From Helicobacter sp. (GTDB lineage: Bacteria > Campylobacterota > Campylobacteria > Campylobacterales > Helicobacteraceae): a stretch of DNA of 50,009 bases. Under the pieces are notes generated by a model. That model did not search any database. It worked only from the letters and a program-made list of their open reading frames with translations, and was not told the DNA's origin. Shown piece by piece: positions 15,602 through 23,918 of the stretch. The stretch spans positions 1 through 50,009 of the forward strand of contig NZ_JAFLSB010000005.1 of the NCBI RefSeq assembly GCF_022511165.1, written 5' to 3'. The position numbers and the translations under genes are program-made. Numbering within the stretch: position 1 is the stretch's first letter; each line of letters opens with the position of its first letter.

Positions 15602-16695
15602 TGCAATCCCCTGTTCGCCTTGATTTTTTAGCTAATTTTCCACAGAATCAAGCAGCCAATGCGCTCTTAACTGATACATTTGCCAATCCAAACACCTTTG
15701 ACAACACCTTTATTGCCGCATTTAAGGCAGATTCTTGCTCTTTGGCACATTTTTTTGGCGCAGAATACGCTCTTGCTTTTGATTATAGCTGTGGGGAGTT
15801 TTTATCGCTTTTTTGCACACTCTCCTCATACCAATACCATATCGCCCTAGCCCCTAGCCTCTCTCAACAAAGCTTTTATGCAGCAAAGAGTTTTTGCGCG
15901 ATAAAGCCTCAATGTCTCTCTTTTTTGCCCTTAAATCAAGAGGGTATTATAGAGCATATCCCACCATTACAAAATGCCTTAGAAAACATTGCTTTTTTTA
16001 TCCCTCTGCTTAACCAAGACTTGCTCACACTTAACCCCTTGCAAAGCCTCATCAATGAGATTCTCTCACATTATAAAAATGCACTTATTTTTTGTGATAT
16101 TTCACTTTTTGCAAGCACTCTCACACAAGAGAATCTGCATTTTTTGCGCTCTCTTTGTAATGAATCTGTGCTTTTTATCTGCAATGCCGAAAGCATAGGC
16201 TTAATGCGTAAAAACGCCTTTATCCTTACCCACACGCACACTCTAAATCCCGCACTCAAAGCCTATAATGATACTCAACTCTTGCGCCCACATCTCTTTG
16301 CTGCTGCGCTTAAAGCTCTTGAAGATATACTCGCCTCTCCTCAAAGCGCAGATTCTAAACTGCATTTTTTTGAATCTCTTCAAGCCAAGCTTAAAGATGA
16401 TGTGGCACTTTTTGCCCCTCTTGCTTTCAATGCGCCAAATACGCTTGCTTTGCGTTTAAAGCGCATAAAAGCACGGCTTTTAATTCAAAGTTTGCAAATA
16501 GAGGGTATTTATGCTATTAATGGGCAGGATTGTCTTTTTGGCAATGCAAAACCCTCTTTTGTGCTTGAATCTATGGGCTATGAAGAGGCGCAATGCCGAG
16601 AATTATTAAGTATTAGCTATGCGAAACTAGAAAATATAGAATCTACCACTACGCGCCTAGCTTCTGCATATTTGCAACTTCGACAATTCTCATAA
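15601..16695 (+). CDS. Cysteine desulfurase-fold protein lacking the PLP lysine
   Basis: This 364-residue protein follows selB with a one-base overlap. It aligns by eye with class V aminotransferases of the NifS/IscS type: an N-terminal RLDFLANFPQN in place of YLDNAATTP, the PLP-aspartate region IFCDISLF (Asp166), and a C-terminal GQDCLFG...PSFVLESMGY that matches GSACSSG...PSHVLxAMG and keeps the catalytic cysteine (Cys311). Where the family has SAHKxxGPKG, this protein has CNAESIGLMR, so the PLP lysine is Glu197. The stacking histidine region is also changed. It is therefore probably not a normal desulfurase. By position it may hold or pass selenium or sulfur, or bind SelA or SelB. That is inference. 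Confidence 0.7.
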   Translation: MQSPVRLDFLANFPQNQAANALLTDTFANPNTFDNTFIAAFKADSCSLAHFFGAEYALAFDYSCGEFLSLFCTLSSYQYHIALAPSLSQQSFYAAKSFCAIKPQCLSFLPLNQEGIIEHIPPLQNALENIAFFIPLLNQDLLTLNPLQSLINEILSHYKNALIFCDISLFASTLTQENLHFLRSLCNESVLFICNAESIGLMRKNAFILTHTHTLNPALKAYNDTQLLRPHLFAAALKALEDILASPQSADSKLHFFESLQAKLKDDVALFAPLAFNAPNTLALRLKRIKARLLIQSLQIEGIYAINGQDCLFGNAKPSFVLESMGYEEAQCRELLSISYAKLENIESTTTRLASAYLQLRQFS

Positions 16696-16722
16696 GATTT
16701 CTAAAAATAAAAAGGAGTAAGA

Positions 16723-17955
16723 ATGATAGATTTTACACAAGCTCTTCGCCTAGGCACATCTTTGCCACATACCACACGCACACGCATATTGCCACTTTTT
16801 GAATCTTATGGAAGTGTGCTAAGCAAAGACATCATCGCCACAAGAGCATTGCCCCCCTTTGATAATTCTGCAATGGACGGCTATGCGATTTTACTCCAAG
16901 ATTATGGTAAAACCTGTATATGTGAGGGAAGTGTGTTTGCGGGTGAGAGTGCAGCACATTTAAGCCTCAAACCTACACATACTTATAAAGTGATGACAGG
17001 AGCGATGCTTCCACATAATACCCAAGCCGTAGTGCAGTTTGAATGGACAAAAACAGAAGGCACAAAGGTGCAAATAGGAGCATCTTTAGAATCTGCTCCA
17101 TCTATAACAAAAGGACAAAATATCCGCTTTAAGGGAGAGGAAATTGCGCCAGATTCTGTGCTGTTGCGCAAAGGAAAAAGACTTGATCATTTAGATTTGA
17201 GCATTCTTGCCTCACAGGGTATTAACAAGATTGAAAGCTTTGTGCCTTTGCGTATTGCTATTTTTTCAAGCGGCGATGAAGTGATTGAGCCAAGCCAGAG
17301 AGCGCAACCTCATCAAATCTATAACACAAATGCGACAAGTCTTTATACGCTTTTAACTCATCGTGGCTATGAGTGTAGCTATGGAGGGATTTTGCAAGAT
17401 GATAAAAATGCCCTTTGTGAGAAAATTGCACATTTTAATGAATATGATGTGGTGATTACAAGTGGAGGAGCAAGTGTGGGGGAGGCAGATCTCATCAAAG
17501 ATGTGCTTAGGGCGCAAGGAGCAAAGTTTCTCTTTGATGGTATCAATGTCAAACCCGGCAGGCATCTTGCTTGTGCAATATTGGGACAAACTTTGATTAT
17601 TTTGCTCCCGGGCAATCCTTTAGCATTGCTATTACACACACATACGCTTGTGCTTAGCTTTTTAGAATCTTTACAAGGCTCTTATGCGTTTTATCCCAAA
17701 AGCCAAACCCTCAAACTTAACCAAGATTGTAAGCTCAAAGCAGGGACAACACATATGATTTTGGGCAACATTGAGGCTGCAGACTTCATACTTTATAAAA
17801 ATGGCAAAATCGGCTCAAGCTCACTTGTTCATATGTGGCAAAATAATGCCATAGCTCTCTGTGAGAATACTACTTTCTTGCCAAAAGGAAGCGAAATTAA
17901 GGTTATTCCTTACAATGCCGATTTTTGTGATATAATAGAATTTCTCAATCATTAG
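16723..17955 (+). CDS. moeA: Molybdopterin molybdenumtransferase
   Basis: This 410-residue enzyme inserts molybdate (or tungstate) into adenylated molybdopterin. PPFDNSAMDGYAI near residue 45 is the family signature. The MoaB/Mog-like domain shows VITSGGASVGEADLIKDVL and the phosphate loop LLPGNPLALLL. The N-terminal LGTSLPHTTRTRILPLFESYG is typical of domain I. An AAGGAG ribosome-binding site lies in the 27-base gap behind the desulfurase-like gene, so it is probably part of the selAB operon. Mo cofactor and Sec synthesis together fit a Sec-containing formate dehydrogenase. Confidence 0.95.
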   Translation: MIDFTQALRLGTSLPHTTRTRILPLFESYGSVLSKDIIATRALPPFDNSAMDGYAILLQDYGKTCICEGSVFAGESAAHLSLKPTHTYKVMTGAMLPHNTQAVVQFEWTKTEGTKVQIGASLESAPSITKGQNIRFKGEEIAPDSVLLRKGKRLDHLDLSILASQGINKIESFVPLRIAIFSSGDEVIEPSQRAQPHQIYNTNATSLYTLLTHRGYECSYGGILQDDKNALCEKIAHFNEYDVVITSGGASVGEADLIKDVLRAQGAKFLFDGINVKPGRHLACAILGQTLIILLPGNPLALLLHTHTLVLSFLESLQGSYAFYPKSQTLKLNQDCKLKAGTTHMILGNIEAADFILYKNGKIGSSSLVHMWQNNAIALCENTTFLPKGSEIKVIPYNADFCDIIEFLNH

Positions 17956-17969
17956 CAAAGGAGAAATGT

Positions 17970-18386
17970 ATGACAAAACTTCTATTTGGTGTGAGCGATA
18001 CACAAGAATGCCGCCGAGCAATAGCAACTATTATCCGCTTTTTTGGACATAGAGAAGGAATAGAGCTTACTCTTTTACATGTAACGCCTGAAATTGTTGT
18101 ATATGCTGAAAGTGGGATTGTGGATTATGGTACGATAGAAAATATCGAAAACGAAAAGTCAAACAAACTCCTTGATGAATTTGAATCTACCTTTAACAAA
18201 GAAGGTATTACTTGCAAAAAAATTCTAAAAACAGGCAATCCTGTTGATGTGGTGCTTGAAATCATCAATGAATATGATTTGCTTGTGATTGGTGCAAGTG
18301 AATCATCGCTTTTGCATAGAATCTTCAATTCTCACCAAAATAGTTTTATTAATTCTTCTCCTATCCCTGTTTTGGTGGCAAAATAA
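17970..18386 (+). CDS. Universal stress protein (UspA family)
   Basis: This 138-residue protein has the Usp alpha/beta fold: the first strand TKLLFGVSD, then ELTLLHVTPE, the strand EYDLLVIGASESSLLHRIF, and the end SSPIPVLVAK. The glycine-rich ATP loop GxxGS is not intact; GASESSLLHRIFNS stands in its place, so ATP binding is uncertain. It starts 14 bases after moeA with an AAAGGAG ribosome-binding site and is likely cotranscribed. Its partner is unknown. Confidence 0.88.
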   Translation: MTKLLFGVSDTQECRRAIATIIRFFGHREGIELTLLHVTPEIVVYAESGIVDYGTIENIENEKSNKLLDEFESTFNKEGITCKKILKTGNPVDVVLEIINEYDLLVIGASESSLLHRIFNSHQNSFINSSPIPVLVAK

Positions 18387-18395
18387 GGAACACAA

Positions 18396-20036
18396 ATGTG
18401 GGAAATCAAAAAGATTGCAGCTTTGAGTATGCTAGGGGTGAGCTTTAGCTCAGCCTTAGATTTTGGCTCAATGGGCAATACTTCAGCGGCAATGGGAGGA
18501 GCAGGAGTAGCACTCAAGCATTCTGTATGGGGCTTATATTATAACCCTGCACTCCTTAGCTCTGACCCACGCGTGAAGATAGGCTACTCCCTAGGTGTCG
18601 GGCTAAAGGAGCAAAACCTTGCCAAAATTACAAAGCTTGATGTTAATAATCTAGCAAACACTGCCGAGCGATTAGTAAATACCTTTGCTGCTAGTGGGAG
18701 TGGAGCGAGCGCGGGCGAGATTACAGATATAGTCAAAAAGGCGCTTGATAATGTGCTAAAAAATCTAGGATTTAGTTCTACTGGCAATGTACAGAAAGAT
18801 TTGGAAGATTACTTAGCACAAAAACAACAAAGTGGAGATTATAGCGATTTGATACAAGCTGTACTTGATGCTGTGCAGCAAAGCAATGGATTATCTCAAG
18901 ACCAAAAAGACTTGCTTGGAAGTATCGCAGGAAGCATTGATTATGATAATCTTGATTTTAGTAGCGGAGCTGGGGCTGTAGCTGGGCTTTTACAAAACAT
19001 CACTATCGCAAAAGGTGGCGATAAAGGGCTTGATAAAGCAGTCAATGATATAACAGCTCTTAAGGAGATTTTTCAAGATAATAATCTCAATGTGAGTAGC
19101 CAAAATGGTGTTGTTTTGCAAATCTCTAGCAAAACAATGAATGAAAAGTTGGGGAGTTTGGGTGTAGCACTCTTTGCCTCTGTGTATGCAAATATGTCTA
19201 TCAAAGCTGACCCCAATCGTATGCGTCTTATTGTCGATGGGGGAGGGACTTATTATGAGCTTGTAGATAATGGTAATAGCTTTAGCTTCAAAACCTCAAC
19301 CCAAGCTGATTATGAACAATACTCACTTCTTGCTTCAATAGATGGCAATAGCGATGCGCATAAACTCATTGCTACAAGTTTTGTGCTGACTGAATTACCT
19401 GTGGGCTATGCGCGCACCTTCTATCTCAAAAATGGTAATTTGAATCTAGGCATAGCTGGTAAATTTATGAATGCTATGAGTACCCAAAATCAACTCGCTA
19501 TCAATACAAATATTGGCAAAAAGGAGCTGACTGATTTTGCCTCACTTAATGGAGCGATTTCATCAAATAATTTTGGAATTGATGTAGGCGCACTCTATGA
19601 GATTGATTTTCCCGAGTTTCGTTACCTCACCTTTGGGCTTGTGGCAAAAAATATTAACTCACCTACTTTTGAATCTACCCTCACAAATATCACGCTTAAG
19701 CCCCAATATCGTGCTGGTGTGGCTTATAATTCAAAAATTATTAATCTTGCTTTTGATGCAGATTTAGTCCCAAATGATATGATTGCCTTTAGCAATATTA
19801 AGCAACAAAGCCAAATGATTGGTGGTGGGATAGGTTTTGACTTCAAAGCTATTGATATACGTCTTGGCGCAATGAATGATTTAAGACAAGATACAGGACT
19901 TATCCTCACAGGTGGGCTTAATGTGCTAGGATTCCTCGATGTCGCTTTGCAGACAAGCACAAAATTCACAAAGGTAGAAAATATTCCTATTCCTCAATAC
20001 CTCAATGTCCGCGTGGGCGGAAGCTTTAGTTTTTAG
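18396..20036 (+). CDS. TraF-like/OmpP1-type outer-membrane protein
   Basis: This 546-residue protein has a short N-terminal hydrophobic signal (about residues 5-21, ending SSALDFG). MGNTSAAMGGAGVALKHSVWGLYYNPALLS follows, which is typical of the Pfam TraF_2 group and of FadL/OmpP1-like barrels. Alternating beta strands fill the C-terminal half and the chain ends VRVGGSFSF with a terminal Phe, as outer-membrane barrels do. Residues 55-210 form a Gln/Ser/Asp-rich insert that is probably helical. The conjugation label of the family is historical; there are no conjugation genes here. It follows the Usp gene by nine bases with AAGGA. The substrate is unknown. Confidence 0.75.
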   Translation: MWEIKKIAALSMLGVSFSSALDFGSMGNTSAAMGGAGVALKHSVWGLYYNPALLSSDPRVKIGYSLGVGLKEQNLAKITKLDVNNLANTAERLVNTFAASGSGASAGEITDIVKKALDNVLKNLGFSSTGNVQKDLEDYLAQKQQSGDYSDLIQAVLDAVQQSNGLSQDQKDLLGSIAGSIDYDNLDFSSGAGAVAGLLQNITIAKGGDKGLDKAVNDITALKEIFQDNNLNVSSQNGVVLQISSKTMNEKLGSLGVALFASVYANMSIKADPNRMRLIVDGGGTYYELVDNGNSFSFKTSTQADYEQYSLLASIDGNSDAHKLIATSFVLTELPVGYARTFYLKNGNLNLGIAGKFMNAMSTQNQLAINTNIGKKELTDFASLNGAISSNNFGIDVGALYEIDFPEFRYLTFGLVAKNINSPTFESTLTNITLKPQYRAGVAYNSKIINLAFDADLVPNDMIAFSNIKQQSQMIGGGIGFDFKAIDIRLGAMNDLRQDTGLILTGGLNVLGFLDVALQTSTKFTKVENIPIPQYLNVRVGGSFSF

Positions 20037-20132
20037 GATTGAAGGCTTTTAATAAAAATTGAGACTATAAAAATCTCTATGGTAAAAATATCCTCACTAA
20101 TATAAATCTAAAATATTAGGCTTATAAAAAAA

Positions 20133-20861
20133 TTAATATCCCACGCCACAGAGATACAAGCCTTGAGGGGCAATGGGATAACGATAATGTTGCTTTTGTG
20201 TGAGAATCTGCTCCTGCAAATCATTACAGCTCATCTCACCTCTACTCACGCTTAAAGCTGCTCCTACCATTAAACGCACTTGAGAGCGTAAAAAACCATT
20301 TGCGCGCATATAAACCACATCTATCCCTCTATATTGATAATACCTTATGTCAAAAATATGGCGCACATCATCTTTTGTATATGATCCATTTTTCTTAAAA
20401 AATGCAAAGTTATGCACTCCCTTAAAAAGACTTAAAGCCTTATGAAAACGCGATATGTCGCCAATTTTTTCATAGCTTACATAAGCTGAAGCAAAAGGCG
20501 AGGGAAGCGTAGAAGTAAGCAAGAATCGATATGCACGCCATTTAGCATCAAAACGAGGGTGAAAGTGAGGAGGGACAATATGAATCGAGCGTATTTTGAT
20601 ATGTGGATAGAGCTTTGTGTTTAAAAGCCAAAGCACATAATCCCTCTCATAGCGATGAATAAAATCATTGCAAAAGCTAATCACTTGAGCAGTAGCATGC
20701 ACGCCCTTGTCTGTGCGAGATGCTCCTAGAATCTCTCCACTTATTCCTACACGAGAAAAAGCCTCCTGCAATGCTCCCAGCACACTTTTTTTATGCTTTT
20801 GCAGGGCAAAACCGCAAAACACGCTTCCATCATAGGCAATTACCGCCTTATATTTATGCAT
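20133..20861 (-). CDS. truA: tRNA pseudouridine(38-40) synthase
   Basis: This 242-residue enzyme makes pseudouridine at positions 38-40 in the tRNA anticodon arm. The catalytic aspartate is in GASRTDKGVHATAQV (about residues 56-70). The N-terminal AVIAYDGSVFCGFALQ and RANGFLRSQVRLMVGAAL are family blocks. The ATG touches the stop of the LptF/G permease gene, so it is the last gene of a minus-strand run. H. pylori shows the same truA, permease, pcm, nrdB order without the extra genes found here. Confidence 0.95.
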   Translation of the reverse strand: MHKYKAVIAYDGSVFCGFALQKHKKSVLGALQEAFSRVGISGEILGASRTDKGVHATAQVISFCNDFIHRYERDYVLWLLNTKLYPHIKIRSIHIVPPHFHPRFDAKWRAYRFLLTSTLPSPFASAYVSYEKIGDISRFHKALSLFKGVHNFAFFKKNGSYTKDDVRHIFDIRYYQYRGIDVVYMRANGFLRSQVRLMVGAALSVSRGEMSCNDLQEQILTQKQHYRYPIAPQGLYLCGVGY

Positions 20862-21880
20862 CAGTAAAACTTAGCAATGAATTTCCTATACAGCACAAAG
20901 CTCACACAAAACCACAGCAATGGAAGAATTATCATACCAATATGTGGAAATTGCTCGGAGATAATATGCATACAGACAAAATACAATGTTACTGCACCAA
21001 TCACATAAAAATAAGATAGATTCGAGCTAAAGCGAGGATTGGCAATACCAAAGAGGGGGACAAGAAAAAGAGAAACTAAAGGAAAAAGCGATACAAGCAC
21101 AGCTTGAGCCAATTTGCGCGATTTTTGAGAGGCATTAGGATTAAAAGCATCACCCCAATATTCAAGCAAATCATAGCTTCTAAGCTGTGGTTCACCCACA
21201 TTTTGACGCACACTCATTTGCTCATAATCCGCCCTCTTGACCTCATCTATCGCAGCAAAATACGCACTGCCTTGTTTGAGATTAAGCTCAAAAAGCCCTT
21301 GATTATTATTTGTTTTCCCCTCTTGCGCGATTATCAAAGTATCGCCTTCAAAACCATTTTCTGAAAACAAGATGAGATTCTTATATACACGATTTTGTGC
21401 GCTATCTACATATACAAGCCAATCACCTAGCTTTTGCCCAAACTCGCCGGGCTTAATATTCACATCAATATCTGCCCTTTTTTGTGCCACAAAGTTTTTA
21501 GAAGCGCTATTAGCAAGTGGAAGCACAATAAGCGAAAACACAAATAAAATAGCTGTAACAAGCAATGTGATGGGCAAAAAGAAGCGCACTATATCAAAAG
21601 GCTTGCCTCCAAGTGAAAAACACACCATTAGCTCATATTCATAGGCTAAGCGCGATATACTAAGCACCAAAGCAGCAAAAAAGGTAATAGGTATAATAAA
21701 AAATAAGCTGCTTGGCAAAAGATAAAAAAATAAAGTCCCCAAATCAAAAAAACTCATCTTTACCACATAAGTACGCCCTGCAATATCAATAAGTAGTACA
21801 ATTGAAGCAATAAATAACAGCACGAGAAAAAAAGAAAAAAACACCTGCGCAAAAGACATAAAAAGATAACGTTTAAGCAT
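20861..21880 (-). CDS. LptF/LptG-family lipopolysaccharide export permease
   Basis: This 339-residue inner-membrane protein has an N-terminal group of hydrophobic segments (about residues 10-30, 55-75 and 95-120), a periplasmic beta-jellyroll region in the middle (KPGEFGQKLGDWLVYVDSAQNRVYKN) and three C-terminal segments. That is the LptF/G layout that links the LptB ATPase to LPS extraction. I chose ATG 21880, inside an ATGCTTAA overlap with the prepilin peptidase stop and with GGGGATAG upstream. ATG 21892 is an alternative that adds four residues. Whether it is LptF or LptG cannot be told from this alone. Confidence 0.88.
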   Translation of the reverse strand: MLKRYLFMSFAQVFFSFFLVLLFIASIVLLIDIAGRTYVVKMSFFDLGTLFFYLLPSSLFFIIPITFFAALVLSISRLAYEYELMVCFSLGGKPFDIVRFFLPITLLVTAILFVFSLIVLPLANSASKNFVAQKRADIDVNIKPGEFGQKLGDWLVYVDSAQNRVYKNLILFSENGFEGDTLIIAQEGKTNNNQGLFELNLKQGSAYFAAIDEVKRADYEQMSVRQNVGEPQLRSYDLLEYWGDAFNPNASQKSRKLAQAVLVSLFPLVSLFLVPLFGIANPRFSSNLSYFYVIGAVTLYFVCMHIISEQFPHIGMIILPLLWFCVSFVLYRKFIAKFY

Positions 21881-22538
21881 ATCTATCCCCATAACTCAAC
21901 CATAAAAAATGAAGCATCGTACCCACAAAGATAAAAAAACAAAAGGGGAGTTTAAGTCCAAAGAGATTGTGCTTTAAAAAAAAATGTAAAAAAAGCGCAT
22001 ACACAAGGGCTACTACGCTCCCCAAAAAAACGCTTACAAAGGCGCTAAAAGCACCAAAAGCAATGCCTAGAGAGCTTAAAACAATAATATCTGCCTCGCC
22101 AATAATATCCCTAGAGCTTAAGGACTGATAAAAAATTTTAAGAGCAAAAAATACTCCCCCTACACCAAAACCCAAAAGCACCCTATATATAAAACTCTCC
22201 CCTGTAAGAGTGCTTTCTAAAAACGCATACACAGCGCATATAAAAAGCAAAGAAAAATTGAGCATATCAGGCAAAGCAAGGCATTTAATATCGATGATAC
22301 CAAGAAGGAGCAAAAAGCATAAAATAACATAGGTAGCACTTATATCCTGCCACATAAGCAAAACAAATGAACATATAAAAAGAAGGATAAAATAGATTCG
22401 ATGTTGTCTTGATGAAAAAATAGAAGTAAGAAAAGAAGTATTTTGCACCTCATTATATCCTGCATATAAGGCAATCAAAACTACTCCCACAAAGCCATAG
22501 CATAAAGAAAGTATAATAAGAATTGACATTGACGCCAT
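21873..22538 (-). CDS. Prepilin peptidase (A24 family, short form)
   Basis: This 221-residue membrane protein has six or seven hydrophobic segments. The two catalytic aspartates of GxGD-type proteases are present: one in IIDIKCLALPDMLNF and one in SSRDIIGEADIIVLSS, where the GxGD box is GEAD. The N-terminal methyltransferase/Zn domain of full-length PilD is missing, as in archaeal and short bacterial forms. It would cut leader peptides from type IV pilin or type II pseudopilin-like proteins on the cytoplasmic side. None is visible in this window. It sits between pcm and the LptF/G gene as an extra gene relative to H. pylori. The start at 22538 has GAGG about ten bases upstream; MSILII at 22529 is an alternative. 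Confidence 0.85.
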   Translation of the reverse strand: MASMSILIILSLCYGFVGVVLIALYAGYNEVQNTSFLTSIFSSRQHRIYFILLFICSFVLLMWQDISATYVILCFLLLLGIIDIKCLALPDMLNFSLLFICAVYAFLESTLTGESFIYRVLLGFGVGGVFFALKIFYQSLSSRDIIGEADIIVLSSLGIAFGAFSAFVSVFLGSVVALVYALFLHFFLKHNLFGLKLPFCFFIFVGTMLHFLWLSYGDRYA

Positions 22539-22546
22539 TTTTTTAT

Positions 22547-23182
22547 TTACCTCGTTACACCATCTTGCACATCAACAAAAAGACATTCTCCTAAACTCTC
22601 ACCTTCATCCAGCATACCATTATGCTTTCTAAAACGTTTGACAATCTGTTTATTACTTTCAAGCATAGGAGCGACAATCACCCCCCCATCTTGGAGCTGA
22701 TTAATAATAGCTTGGGGGATAGTCTTTGCACAAGCTGAAAATAAAATCGCATCAAATGGAGCATACTCCGCCCAACCCTTTTGCCCATCATCAAACTTAG
22801 TAAAAATATTATGCGACTGCAAGAGCTGAAACCTCTCTCGCGCTTGGCTTAAAAGCTTTTCAATGCGTTCGATACTAAAAACGCGGCGAAAAAGATGAGA
22901 AAGCACCATCGCCTGATACCCGCTCCCACAGCCAATCTCAAGCACAGAATCTCCACCATTTGGCGCGAGATATTCTGTCATTTGCGCCACAGTAAGCGGA
23001 GAGCTAATATATTGAGATTCTACCATAGGCAAAGCCTTTATATCATAAGCAAGATGTTGCGCAAAACCTGCAGGAACGAACTTCTCTCTATCTACTGCAC
23101 ACAAAGCATTGATAACTTTGGGGGAGAGAGGAAAGCTCTTTTGAATCTCATCACACATTTCCTTAGCGGCAAATTTATACAT
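22547..23182 (-). CDS. pcm: Protein-L-isoaspartate O-methyltransferase
   Basis: This 211-residue enzyme methylates isoaspartyl residues to start their repair. SAM motif I is SVLEIGCGSGYQAMVLSHL. The upstream block ISSPLTVAQMTEYL and motif III LQDGGVIVAPM are typical of the family. The start overlaps the end of the nitrilase gene by eight bases. A run of seven G (minus strand, 22681-22687) lies in the GGV codons, but it is short and in a conserved motif. Cytoplasmic, monomeric family. Confidence 0.95.
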   Translation of the reverse strand: MYKFAAKEMCDEIQKSFPLSPKVINALCAVDREKFVPAGFAQHLAYDIKALPMVESQYISSPLTVAQMTEYLAPNGGDSVLEIGCGSGYQAMVLSHLFRRVFSIERIEKLLSQARERFQLLQSHNIFTKFDDGQKGWAEYAPFDAILFSACAKTIPQAIINQLQDGGVIVAPMLESNKQIVKRFRKHNGMLDEGESLGECLFVDVQDGVTR

Positions 23183-23918
23183 TATTAATCTTTATATTTG
23201 TATTGATGTATTTTCTTATACGTGATGTTTCGCTAATATCCACTTCACACGCAACAAAATGTTTTTTATCATTTTTATACACAACTCCATAGGGTGTAAT
23301 AATTGCGCTTCCTTTAGCCATTATGTCATTTGCGCTATTACTTGCTAACACAAAAGCTTGATTAGCAACAGCCAAGGCGGTGCAGAGAATCTCAAACTGA
23401 TTCTTACGCGCTTTACCCCATTGTGCGCTCACAAAAATAAGATCTGCCCCCTTTATTTGCTCCCAAAGCTCCACAAAGCGTAGCTCAAAGCAAATCAATG
23501 CTGCACATTTAAGCCCATCAATCTCAAAAATGCTAATTTCATCTTTTTTGCCCGCAGTAAAATGCAAATGCTCATCGCCAAGTGAAAAAAGTTTGCTTTT
23601 ACTCTGCTTATGTATCACTTCGCCCTTATGAAAGACTTTGAGGTTATTAAAAAATTTTTTATTTTTTTGCTCAATCATCGTAATAACAAGCGTATTTTTG
23701 TATTTCGCACTACATTCTAAAAGTCGCTCTGTGGCAAATCGTGAAAACTCACTCGCCTCATTCATATGCTGATAAACAAAGCCACTTAATACAATCTCTG
23801 GTGCGCAAATAATAGCATTTTTGCCACATTGAGCGATAAAATCCTCCACTTGCTTAAGATTTTGGGCAAAGTCCTGCCCTGTCTTAATCTGCATACTATA
23901 CAATTTTTTAGAAATCAT
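23175..23918 (-). CDS. Carbon-nitrogen hydrolase (nitrilase superfamily)
   Basis: This 247-residue protein has the Glu-Lys-Cys triad of the superfamily: Glu in CAPEIVLSGF, Lys in HKQSKSKLFSLGDEH and Cys in AALICFELRF. It would hydrolyse a small amide, nitrile or carbamoyl compound. The open frame extends upstream to 23996 inside nrdB. I chose ATG 23918, which overlaps the nrdB stop by 11 bases and gives a family-like N-terminus; a GGGAG ribosome-binding site is about ten bases before it. The relation to omega-amidase, N-carbamoylputrescine amidase or deaminated-glutathione amidase is unresolved. Confidence 0.88.
   Translation of the reverse strand: MISKKLYSMQIKTGQDFAQNLKQVEDFIAQCGKNAIICAPEIVLSGFVYQHMNEASEFSRFATERLLECSAKYKNTLVITMIEQKNKKFFNNLKVFHKGEVIHKQSKSKLFSLGDEHLHFTAGKKDEISIFEIDGLKCAALICFELRFVELWEQIKGADLIFVSAQWGKARKNQFEILCTALAVANQAFVLASNSANDIMAKGSAIITPYGVVYKNDKKHFVACEVDISETSRIRKYINTNIKINNV

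Noticed and set aside
18396..20036. Conjugation function for the TraF-like protein
   Set aside because: There are no other transfer genes. The barrel-like end and signal peptide fit an outer-membrane protein, and the family name is historical.
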